NCBI GenBank assembly: GCA_947493335.1
Contig: CANLQO010000001.1
Coordinates: forward strand, 186,001-250,000
Origin: an uncultured Paracoccaceae bacterium
GTDB taxonomy: Bacteria; Pseudomonadota; Alphaproteobacteria; Rhodobacterales; Rhodobacteraceae
DNA length: 64,000 bases
Reading direction: 5' to 3'
Part shown: positions 16,649 through 27,600 of the stretch, one piece after another
Layout: the number at the start of each line of letters is the position of its first letter
How positions within the stretch are numbered: position 1 is the stretch's first letter
Position numbers and translations under genes: made by a program
Notes under the pieces: generated by a model
Databases searched by the model: none
What the model was told of the DNA's origin: nothing
What the model saw: only the letters and a program-made list of their open reading frames with translations

Positions 16649-17593
16649 TCAAAGACCGGCGCATTCCGGGACCGGCGTCTTGACGGTGCCCTCTGTCAGA
16701 TGTTGCAGCAGGTTGTCGACGGTCAGCGTACCCATGGCGGCGCGCGTCTCGATCGTGCCGCTGCCGACATGCGGCAGAAGCACGGTGTTGGGTAAGTCGC
16801 GCAGGGCTTGTGGTACGCGTGGTTCGTCCTCGAACACGTCCAGTCCGGCCCAGCCGAGCGCGCCCGTTTGCAAAGCTTCGATCAAAGCCGTTTCATCAAC
16901 GACCGAGCCGCGGCCGACGTTGATCAGTGTGCCGGACGGGCCGAGCGCAGCAAGCACATCTGCGTTGACGAGGTGGCGTGTGGCTGCCCCGCCCGGGGTG
17001 ATACAGATCAGCACGTCTGCCGCGGCCGCCATCGCGGTCAGATCATCATAATAGGTGTAAGTCACGTCCTTTGGTGTGCGGCTATGATACAGGATTGTCG
17101 GGTTCCATGGTGCGAGTTTGGCCGCAATTGCCTGCCCGATCCGGCCCATGCCAAGGATACCGATGGTGCGGTTATCGGCGGAATGGGTCAGCGGCGCGCT
17201 GCCACCTGTTTCCCAAGCGCCCGAGCGGACATAAGTATCATCCCGCAAGAGCGCACGATAGCAGGCCAGCATCAGCAGCACCGCAGTTGTCGCGACTTCT
17301 TGGTTCAGCACATCAGGGGTGTGGGTCACCATGATGCCGCGCCGCAAGGCTTCGCCCGTGTCGATGTTGTCGTAGCCGACCCCGTTGCAGGAAATCATCT
17401 GTAGATTAGGCAAGGCGGACATCACCGCAGGCGCGATCCCGAGGTGACCATCCGTCACCACATGGGTGATCGCGCCGCCATGCTGCGAGAGCCAGTCCAT
17501 GTCGTGATCTTGCCAGCGATGCACGGTGAACGCTTCCGCCATCCGGGTCATCATCGCGTCCGTCGCATCGCTGATCAGCAACATCTCAGGCAT
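16649..17593 (-). CDS. D-2-hydroxyacid dehydrogenase (NAD-binding)
   Basis: A 314-residue dehydrogenase. The cofactor loop is GILGMGRIGQAIA; the catalytic arginine is in INVGRGSVVDE, the acid in FEDEPRVP, and the histidine in LLPHVGSGT. It resembles glyoxylate/hydroxypyruvate reductases. I prefer ATG 17593, which overlaps the FAH gene by eight bases; TTG 17623 would add a ten-residue tail. It is the last of three minus-strand genes starting at 19208. Confidence 0.85.
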   Translation of the reverse strand: MPEMLLISDATDAMMTRMAEAFTVHRWQDHDMDWLSQHGGAITHVVTDGHLGIAPAVMSALPNLQMISCNGVGYDNIDTGEALRRGIMVTHTPDVLNQEVATTAVLLMLACYRALLRDDTYVRSGAWETGGSAPLTHSADNRTIGILGMGRIGQAIAAKLAPWNPTILYHSRTPKDVTYTYYDDLTAMAAAADVLICITPGGAATRHLVNADVLAALGPSGTLINVGRGSVVDETALIEALQTGALGWAGLDVFEDEPRVPQALRDLPNTVLLPHVGSGTIETRAAMGTLTVDNLLQHLTEGTVKTPVPECAGL

Positions 17594-18431
17594 CTTGTCG
17601 AACCGTTTGTCGTTGTTCCCCAAGGCCCGCGATGCGCAATTCCATCACGTCGCCGACGCGCAGATAAATCGGGTCGGGCTTTTTGCCCATGCCGACGCCG
17701 GGCGGGGTGCCCGTTGTAATCACATCACCGGGGTGCAGGGTCATCAGGCTGCTGAGGTGGGCGATGATCTGGGCTACGGAAAAAATCATCGTGCCGGTGT
17801 TCCCGGTCTGCATCCGGGTCCCGTTCACATCCAGCGACATGGACAGGTTTTGCGGATCCGGGATCTCATCCCGGGTTACAAGCCACGGGCCGGTGGGGCC
17901 AAAGGTGTCGCAGGATTTTCCCTTGGTCCATTGTCCAGTCAACTGGGTCTGGAAATGCCGTTCGCTGACGTCATTGACGATGCAATAGCCTGCCACATGG
18001 TCAAGCGCATCGGCCTCGGTCACGTATTTGGCGGCCTTGCCGATGACAACGCCCAGCTCAACCTCCCAATCCGTATGGGTCGATCCGCGCGGCATGACCA
18101 CGTCATCAAAGGCACCACCGATGGCAGAGTTCGCTTTGAAGAACAGAATTGGATGTTCCGGAATAGCGGCGCCGGTTTCGGCGGCATGGTCAGAGTAGTT
18201 GAGGCCGATGCACAGAAACTTGCCAATGTTGCCGACACAGGCCCCAATGCGCGGGGTGTCAGGCACGGCGGGCAGGCTCGCAGGATCGAGTGCGCGCAGC
18301 CGGTCAAGCGTCGCGTCATCCAGCGCAGCGCCATTGATGTCGTCCACATGAGCAGAAAGATCCCGCAGCACATCACCATCCATCAGGCCGGGCTTTTCTG
18401 CGCCGGGTGCTCCGTAGCGTACGAGTTTCAT
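17586..18431 (-). CDS. Fumarylacetoacetate hydrolase (FAH) family protein
   Basis: A 281-residue member of the FAH family. It contains IGKFLCIGLNYSDHAAE, the metal-binding region with KANSAIGG and HTDWEVELGVVIGK, and GYCIVNDVSERHFQ, then GDVITTGTPPGVGMG. Members hydrolyse or decarboxylate 2-oxo acids such as acylpyruvates, or dehydrate sugar acids. Between an SDR and a 2-hydroxyacid dehydrogenase it probably acts on a 2,4-dioxo acid or sugar-derived ketoacid, as in deoxy-fuconate-type pathways. The substrate cannot be assigned. Confidence 0.88.
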   Translation of the reverse strand: MKLVRYGAPGAEKPGLMDGDVLRDLSAHVDDINGAALDDATLDRLRALDPASLPAVPDTPRIGACVGNIGKFLCIGLNYSDHAAETGAAIPEHPILFFKANSAIGGAFDDVVMPRGSTHTDWEVELGVVIGKAAKYVTEADALDHVAGYCIVNDVSERHFQTQLTGQWTKGKSCDTFGPTGPWLVTRDEIPDPQNLSMSLDVNGTRMQTGNTGTMIFSVAQIIAHLSSLMTLHPGDVITTGTPPGVGMGKKPDPIYLRVGDVMELRIAGLGEQRQTVRQDA

Positions 18432-18461
18432 GCGGGTATCCTTATCTGTGGTGTGCGTCGT

Positions 18462-19319
<858 letters not shown>

Positions 19320-19444
19320 TCACTGCATGCGCGCCGGTGGCCCCAAATGCGGGCCAGATATTGCCCGTCGCGCCGTATTTTGTCATGGCGAGCAAAGGGA
19401 ATTACGATTAACTGCCCCGCAGGATGAAGGTAGAGGCAACAAAG

Positions 19445-20149
19445 ATGAACGATCTGTGGGCAGGATTGTCCCAGGCATTCTGGATGGTCGTTGGGTTCGA
19501 CACCGCGTTGCTGGAAATCACACTCCGGTCGCTGCAAGTCACGTTGAGCGCGCTTATCATCGCATCGGCTATCGCCTTGCCGCTTGCGGCGGTGCTGGCC
19601 ATCCGACGGTTCCGGTTTCGTCGCACGGTCATTTCGATCCTCAATGCATTGATGGGCCTGCCGCCTGTCGTTGTCGGGTTGATCGTCTATATCTTTTTGT
19701 CGCGTGACGGTCCGTTGGGTGTTCTGGGGCTGCTGTTCACACCGACGGCCATGATCATCGCGCAGGTGATCATTATCGTGCCGCTGATCGCCAGCATCGC
19801 CCATCAGTCCTTGCGCGATCTCTGGTCAGAATACCACGACCTGCTGATTTCGATGAACGTCACCCAGGTGCAAAAGATCCGCACGCTGCTTTGGGACGCG
19901 CGGCGCGCACTTTTGACGGCATCGCTGGCGGGGTTTGGGCGCGGCATAGGAGAGGTTGGGGCGATCATGATTGTGGGTGGTAACATCGATCATGCCACGC
20001 GCGTCCTGACCACAGCGATTGCGTTGGAAACCGGCAAGGGAGATTTTGCGCTCGCCCTTGCATTGGGTTTCGTCCTGATTTTTCTGACCATTTCGATCAA
20101 TATGCTGATCCATTGGCTGAGCCGAACCGAGAAGGAGGGCCGGTGGTGA
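19445..20149 (+). CDS. tupB: Tungstate ABC transporter permease (TupB)
   Basis: A 234-residue ABC permease with about five membrane segments and the inner-membrane EAA-type loop, in GFGRGIGEVGAIMIVGGN. It resembles TupB, which imports tungstate with TupC and TupA. I chose ATG 19445 (AGAGG upstream); ATG 19424 is in frame and possible. It overlaps the ATPase gene by four bases (GTGA). The gap 19209-19444 must hold the promoter; I saw no clear tungstate-regulator palindrome in it. Confidence 0.85.
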   Translation: MNDLWAGLSQAFWMVVGFDTALLEITLRSLQVTLSALIIASAIALPLAAVLAIRRFRFRRTVISILNALMGLPPVVVGLIVYIFLSRDGPLGVLGLLFTPTAMIIAQVIIIVPLIASIAHQSLRDLWSEYHDLLISMNVTQVQKIRTLLWDARRALLTASLAGFGRGIGEVGAIMIVGGNIDHATRVLTTAIALETGKGDFALALALGFVLIFLTISINMLIHWLSRTEKEGRW

Positions 20150-20859
20150 ACGATCTGTTCCCAATGACAATGGCAGGAGCGCAAACGGCGCGCCGGGGGC
20201 GGGTTCTGGTGGGACCGGTCGATCTGACGCTGGAAGGGCAGGGGGTCACAGCGATCATGGGCCCAAACGGGTCAGGCAAGACCAGCCTTTTGCGGCTGAT
20301 GCATGGCACTGCGCGGCTGACGGCGGGCGCGATCAACTGGTCCTGCGCGTTGGACACGGCCCGCCAGCAGCAAAGCTTTGTGTTCCAGCGACCGACCATG
20401 CTGCGCCGTTCTGTCATTGATAACATTGCCTATCCGCTGGCCATTCGCGGGGTATCGCAATCAAGGGCGCGCGCGCGTGCGCGCGAATGGGCGGAAAAGG
20501 TCGGGCTGGCGGGTGCGTTGCATCGATCTGCCACCGTGCTGTCGGGTGGAGAACAGCAAAAGTTGTCGATCGCTCGCGCGCTGATCACGGAGCCCAAGGT
20601 GCTGTTTCTGGATGAGCCGACGGCATCGCTTGATGGCCCGGCTAAACGCGAGATCGAAGAGATCCTGATAGCAGCCAAACATGCAGGCACACGGCTTTTG
20701 ATCACGACGCATGATTTGGGGCAGGGCCGACGTTTGGCGGATGATGTGATTTTCTTGCTGAAAGGACGCGTGAATGAAACAGGCGAAGCCAAGGCATTCT
20801 TTGCGGCCCCGCAAACGCCAGAAGGACAAGCCTTTCTGAATGGAGATATCGTGACATGA
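20146..20859 (+). CDS. tupC: Tungstate ABC transporter ATP-binding protein (TupC)
   Basis: A 237-residue ABC ATPase. Walker A is GPNGSGKTS, the signature is LSGGEQQKLSIARAL, Walker B is VLFLDEPTASLD, and the switch histidine is in LLITTHDLG. The GTG at 20146 overlaps the permease stop and has AAGGAGGG upstream at 20132-20139. It powers import with TupB and TupA. Confidence 0.9.
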   Translation: MNDLFPMTMAGAQTARRGRVLVGPVDLTLEGQGVTAIMGPNGSGKTSLLRLMHGTARLTAGAINWSCALDTARQQQSFVFQRPTMLRRSVIDNIAYPLAIRGVSQSRARARAREWAEKVGLAGALHRSATVLSGGEQQKLSIARALITEPKVLFLDEPTASLDGPAKREIEEILIAAKHAGTRLLITTHDLGQGRRLADDVIFLLKGRVNETGEAKAFFAAPQTPEGQAFLNGDIVT

Positions 20860-21659
20860 AATCCGTGTTGCTCGCTCTGATGTTTGCCGTTGCGGGCGTT
20901 GCGGCCTCGGCGCAGGACAGCATGAGGCTGGCCGTCACGACGTCTTTCCACAACTCCGGGCTTGCGGATGTGCTGTTGCCCGAAATCGCACAGGACCTTG
21001 GTTTCGAAGTGCAATTGCTGGTGGTCGGGACGGGGCAGGCGCTTCGGTTGGGGCGCGCGGGCGATGTTGACGCCATTCTTGTTCATGCCCGCGCCGCGGA
21101 AGAGGCTTTTGTGGCCGAAGGCCATGGACCGCACAGACGACAGATCATGTACAATGATTTTGTGATCATTGGGCCGTCAGATGATCCGGCCGAAATCCGT
21201 GATGTCGCCTTGGCGCGTGACGCCCTTGTCCGGATCAACAGCGCAGCGGCCAACTTTGTCAGCCGTGGCGATGACAGCGGCACCCACCGCAAAGAGTTGG
21301 ATATCTGGGTGGATGCCGGCCTTGATCCGGCGGCATTTGGCTCGTGGTACAAGGCCGTAGGTGCGGGCATGGGCGCTGCGCTGAACACGGCCGCGGGCCT
21401 GAATGCCTATGTGCTGTCGGACCGGGCAAGCTGGCTAAACTTTGGCAATCCGCGCGGGCTGGCGTTGCTGTTTGAAGGGGATGCTGTCCTGTTCAATCAG
21501 TATAGTTACCTGCCAGTCAGTGCGGAGCGGCACCCGCATGTGCGTGTGGAGCTCGCGCAGCAACTGGAAGACTGGCTAACCTCGGACAAGGCGGCCATGT
21601 TGATTAACGGCTATCAGATCGGCGGGCAGACGCTTTTCACCTTTAACGCGGATCGTTGA
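20856..21659 (+). CDS. tupA: Tungstate-binding protein (TupA)
   Basis: A 267-residue periplasmic binding protein. It has a signal peptide ending VAASAQ, then the TupA hallmarks LAVTTSFHNSGL, LLVVGTGQAL, GDVDAILVHA and FVSRGDDSGTH. These serine, threonine and arginine residues bind the oxyanion. The binding protein is the last gene here, after permease and ATPase, the reverse of the usual tupABC order. It is convergent with the RTX gene, whose stop lies 30 bases beyond. Confidence 0.93.
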   Translation: MKSVLLALMFAVAGVAASAQDSMRLAVTTSFHNSGLADVLLPEIAQDLGFEVQLLVVGTGQALRLGRAGDVDAILVHARAAEEAFVAEGHGPHRRQIMYNDFVIIGPSDDPAEIRDVALARDALVRINSAAANFVSRGDDSGTHRKELDIWVDAGLDPAAFGSWYKAVGAGMGAALNTAAGLNAYVLSDRASWLNFGNPRGLALLFEGDAVLFNQYSYLPVSAERHPHVRVELAQQLEDWLTSDKAAMLINGYQIGGQTLFTFNADR

Positions 21660-21689
21660 CTTGCACCTTTGGCCGCTTGCAGGCTGACA

Positions 21690-24600
21690 TTACATGTCCA
21701 GAATGGCCGTGATCGCCGCGTCATTCAGGGTGATGTTGTCGCCGTCGAAATAGATTTCGTTCACACCGTTGATCGGCGCGCCCCCGGTAACATCACCCAA
21801 TACAACGATCTGATCACCTCCGGGCAGCCGCACGACAAAGTCTTCGGACCCAAACGCAAGCCTGTCGATCGTGGCGTCGGTTGAGTTATATCCCACGATC
21901 TCAAGCCGGTTGATTCCGGAATGAGGCGCATCGTCCAGAATGGTCAGCGTGCCGCCGCCTGCCGTGAATACAAAGACATCATCCCCTTGGTCGCTGAAGA
22001 TGAACTCAGCACCGCTGGGGAACTGCGCGCCGCCCGTAGTTGGGCCTTCCAGAATGGTCGTGCCAGCCGCGATATCCGCCGCGATTGCCATGTTGATCAG
22101 ATCAGCCGTGGTCAAGGTCGTGCCGTCATTTGTCAGTTCAACAAGAACCGCTCCACTGCTGGTGGCCAGCCCGTTCTGGACCCGAATGGAGCCTGGGTCA
22201 TTCGCAAACGTGATCAACATGTCTTCGTCAAAGGATGGCGCACCACTGCTGGCGTCGCGGGTTCCAGACACCGATGTGATTTGCAGGTCGGCCAGATCGA
22301 CGCCGCTGATGCGGATCAGCTCAAAGCTGTTGATGTTGCCGGTGGCCAACAAGATGTCATCGCCATCACCCAAAGTGTAATCAAAGACATCATTGCCGTT
22401 TCCGCCTGACAGCACATCATCGCCTAGTCCGCCGCGGAGCGTTTCGCCAAGGGCGCTTCCGATGATCAGGTCATCGCCGTTTGTGGCCATGTCTTCGTAT
22501 GTCCGCGCGCGTGCCTGGCTTGCATCTAGGGTCTGATCGGTGAAAGTGAATGCCTCAATCGCGCCGCCGATCAGGTTGATCACTTCGATTGTCGTGCCAT
22601 CGGGCATGACGATATACACATCCGCCGGATCAAGCCGGTCCTGCACAAAGGTCACGGCTGTTGAGGCAACATCAAACAGGATATTATCACTGTCCCCAGT
22701 CCCGGTGTCCCGGATTACATCGTTCCCCAGACCTTGGCGCACGATGTAAGTGTCGGATCCGTCTGCACCATCTAGCAGGTCGTTGCCCAAGCCACCATCC
22801 AGTGTCTCGTTGGCACCATTCCCGCCGATCAGTACGTCGTCTCCGCTTGTGGCGCGCTGGGCGAGATAAGCGGTCGAGAGCTCTGACACAGAGTAGATAT
22901 CTGGCGTGCCGGTGGATGCCTCGAACCAGATTTGTTCCAAATTGAAATTGCCGGGGTAGAAATCCTGGATCGTCAGGATGTCGCCGCCACCGAAATCAAA
23001 CACCAGATCGTTTGCATCCAAAGGCGAACGCGCGATGCTGGCATCTGAAAGCGCATAGTCCTGGATCATCAGGATATCCATGCCACCGAGACTGCTGGCA
23101 GCTTCGACGATCACCGCGCCTTCGTCCCCGCTGGCGTAGGAATAGGTGTCGTTCCCACGTCCACCAATGAGGGTGTCCTGCCCTGCACCGCCTCGCAGAA
23201 TATCTGCTCCGGTGTAGCCGGTGATGATGTCGTCGCCAGATGTCACCTGTTGGTCGATGATCAGCTGCTGCAACTCTGCCGTGGACGCAATGCCGGTGCT
23301 GCTCCCGGATGTGTCGATGATCGTGATCGTGTCGACCCCGGAAAACTGGGCAAGGGCGCCAACAAGGGTGATGCTTTCCTCGACCCGCCCGATTCCGAGC
23401 GCAGGCCCAACTAGGGCTGAGTCTTCGTGGACGATTTCGATGATGACATCGTCCGGATCAAATTCGCTTAGGCGGAATGACACGTCCTGATGCACGACAG
23501 TGTCAGCGATGATCCCGCTGAAGTCGATTGTGACGTTGTAGCCTGCAACGGTTGCGAAGGCCTTTGAGACGCTGTCGTCGCCAATGGCGCTGACGTCAAA
23601 GAACAATTGGTCGTTGCCGCTGCCATCCAGTGCGAAGTGTTCGTTGAGTGCAGTCGAAGTAAATGAGTTGTCGCCGCCGGGATCGACAATATCGACCTTT
23701 GTGATCACGTCTTCATTGGGGTCGGCGGTAACTGCCTCTGCCACCAGTGAAGCAATGAAGGCCTCAAAATTCGTGACCCCATCAAGGTCATCAGCATCAT
23801 TGTCAAAAGCCAGATCCGAGAATTGCACATGCTCAAAGTCGGACATGTTCAGCAGGTCGAGCGTGTTGTTGGCATCGATGAAAAGCTGGACGTTGTTGCT
23901 GAACGCGGGATCGAAGCGGATCGCATTTGGTCCGGCAAGGGCGAAGTCCGTCGATGAGAATGCGGTCAGGTCGAGCGTGTCGGTGTCGCCACTGCCGCCG
24001 TCAAAGATCACATCTTTGCCATCGCCCGCGCCATAATAATAGGTGTCGTCGCCCTCACCGCCCGAGACATATCTGTCTGACCCCGGTGAACCTGGCAGAT
24101 TTTCCGCGCCACCCGCACCGATCAGATCAAGACCAAGCGTCAGCGCCTGATCGATCACATGTTGCCGCATCTGCTGTTCCGTCACGGTCTGATCCGTAAA
24201 GTCGAAAAACGCGATATTATTGGTGAGGCCGCCTGCAAGCGCGCCTTTGATCTCGATCCGGTCGCTGCCAGCCTCGAGCACGATGCTTTGGTCGTCGCCG
24301 GTATAGGTTATGGTGAAATCGGCAAGGCTGCGGTCGGTCAGGACAACACGGTCGTTATCATGAAATCCACCATCCATGACAATGTCATGACCATCGCCGG
24401 TCGAAAAGACATAGACATCCGCGCCGTCGCGCCCCGTCAGCGTGTCGTTGCCAAGACCACCGGTGATCGTATCGGCAGTTGAAAATCCAAATACAACATC
24501 ATCGCCGCTGCTTTGTTGTTGATGGATCAATTCAGAACGTATTTGCGCCATCGTCAGCGTTATGCCGATATCCGCAAAATTGATATTTTCGATCTGGTTT

Positions 24601-27600
24601 GCCGTGTTGCCGGTCAGCGTGTTGAGCACGGTGATCTGGCCAGTTGTGCCAGCGCCGTCGTCCAGGCTGATCAGCAGATCATCGGTGGCAAAATTGACCT
24701 CTCCGTTTGAGATGCGGGTAAACGTCACCTGACTTCCGGGCAGAACAGTGCCTGTTACCAGATCATAGTCGACGGTGAAGTCGTGGATGACCAGCGTGTC
24801 ATTGTCGAGAAAACCACGATCCGCGATGACATCAACGCCATCACCGGCCCGGTAAACGTATGTGTCCGATCCGTCGTTTCCGATCAACGTGTCGTTGCCA
24901 GCGCCGCCCTGAAGCGTTTCCTGACGATCAAAGGCCTCAACCAGATCATCGCCCGCGCTGGTTTGTTGGTCGGTCAGAATGTTACGCACATCCTCCATCG
25001 ACAGGTCGCCATCGAGGAAACGCAGCACCTCGATCCCGTCGTCATTGAAGCTGTTGATCGTGCCGATCAGGGTCAGCGCATCGCCACCGCCAAAGTCAAT
25101 TTGCAGATCATCGGACCCGGCAATCTGTGCGAATGCGCCGTCACCGATGTTGTATCCAATCTGAACAATGTCCGTGTCGAGAAAACCGGAGTCCCGGATG
25201 GTGTCGTGCCCGTCGCCTGCGTTGAATATGTAAAGGTCGCTGCCATCGCCACCGCGCAGCACGTCATCGCCCGCCCCACCGGCCAAGGTGTCAGCGGCAC
25301 CGAAGCCACGAATGTCGTCAGCACCACTGGTTGTTTCGCCCGCAAGGATCAGCGCGCGGACTTCTGCGTCGGTCAGCGTCACGCCATCATCAAAATGAAA
25401 CTCTGAGATGCGTCGCGATCCGCTATCAACGCCCAGTCCGTCGCGCACAACCACGCCCTGCGTGAAATCTGGTCCCGACGCTGGACGGATGAGCAGATCG
25501 ACCCCCTTTTGCTCAAACGGGTTGGCGGAAAGCCGTTCAAACACCACATCCGTAGAGGCATAGCCGATCATCACCAGATGATCGGTGTCACGAAACCCGG
25601 TCTCTTCGATGATATCCAGTCCATCGCCAAGTGAATGGACGAAAATGTCGCCTTGATCGCCACCGATCAGGCTGTCGTTCCCCTCTTGCCCGTCCACGAG
25701 GCGTGAGAACCCGTCATCGATCAGTTCCTGTGCCGTGGCATCGCCCGATAAGGTGCCATCGACGATACCCAACCAGAACCTACCTGTTGTCGAGATGCCG
25801 CCCGCGTCCGTCGCTGTGACCGCGATGCGGACAAGATCGTTTGTTGTTGGCGTGCCGCTGATGATGCCAGTCACGCTGTCGATGCTCAGGCCATTTGGCA
25901 GGCTCGATTGCCCCTCGATCACGGCGGAGAAGTTCAGTGCGCCGCCCTCGGGATCAGTGAAAAATGCGCTGGTGTCGATGGCGTTTGTGGCTGTGGGATC
26001 AATCTCTTGCGTCAGCGCTAACTGCACTGCGTCCGGTGGTGTGAAGACAGGGGGGACGTTCACATCAAAGGTGGCGGTGAGCGTGGTCGTTCCACCAAGA
26101 TCGTCCGAGACGCGGATGGTCACCACGTCATCCACTATCTGCCCGGCCCCGGCGGAATAGCTGAAACTGCCGTCATCATTGACTGACAGTGTCCCTTGCA
26201 ACCCGGTTGACAGATTTTCAAACGTCAGCGGGTCTCCGTCCGCATCGGTGGCAGTGAAGTTGCCCAGAACAGTTGCACCTTGATTGACAACAATGGATAC
26301 ATCGGTGCCCACCGGGGCGTCATTGACGCCGCTGATTGCAACACCCGACATCCCCGATACGACCGAGGTCCCGTCCGTGACATCGTAGTTGATGGTCAGC
26401 AGTTCGGTGGCATAGGCCCCGAGCGAGACATACTGGGCCGGATCGAGATTGATGCCGGTCACGTTGCCCGAACCATCCGTCACCACGGTAAAGGAAATCA
26501 CGCGGCTGCCCGACGGGTCGTCGCTTGTTACTGTGATGTTGCTGAAATCCAGATTGTCGCCATCCTGATCGATCCACTCTGCGCTGAGGTCGATCAAAAG
26601 TTGCGTGGCATCAGCCGTCAGCGCAAAGCCTGCCGTGTCCACGGTTGCGACGTAGATGTCATTGACGTTCCCGCTGGTGACGCGGCTGTCAAAGTTGCCT
26701 GTGACCGTGCCAGAGGCAAAGACAATCTGTGACCCGTCGGCCGAGATATCGGGCTGGCCGCCGCCGGGCTGAGAGGCAAAGTCTGGCGTTATTGAAATGC
26801 GGATCGTCTCACCGGTCAGCCGGTCATGGACGAAGATGTCGTTGTCGCCGTTGGTGTCGGGTGTCACTTCATCAAGGATCGTCGCCTGTGACTGGAAGGC
26901 GACAAAACGGCCATTGTCAGAGATCTGTGCGTCAAAGCTCGCGCCGTCGCTACCAAGCCCGCTGGTCGAGACGGATACGCGGGTGGTTTCGCCGGTGGCA
27001 AGGTCGTGGACAAAAACGTCATCGGCGTTGTTGACGTCGTTTGCCACCAGATTGTTGGCCCTTGAGACCCAGGTGACGAAGCGCCCGTCGCCCGACACGG
27101 ATGGCGTTGAAACGGATTGCCCGCCGACCGATGATACCGCCTCTTGATTGCCAACGACGCCGGTACTGCTTTGCGACACAAGCGTGAGGACGTCGGTTTC
27201 GACCTGATAGGCATAAACGTCGACCAGTCCGTTGGTGTCTGCCGCGTCAAAGCTATTGGCCGTCAGGAACGCCACCGTTGCACCATCCGCAGAGATCGCC
27301 GGGTTGAAAGAGCTAAACGTTTCTGACGTGCCGACGGTCTGTGAAACCATCACCGTTTCACCGGTTATGCGGTCGTGCAGATAGATGTCATCCGATGCGC
27401 CGTTGTCGTCGGCATCAGCAACAAGGTTCGTTGCGTTGCTTTGGAACACGACCAATCGCCCGTCCGCCGAAACTGCGGCGTTTTGCGATGTGCCATTGAG
27501 CCGATTCCCATCCACACCGAAGGGGACCAGCAACTGTGTCTCGCCGGTATTCAGATCGCGGACGTAGATGTCGAACTTGTTGTTGTCCGGGATTGGTGTG

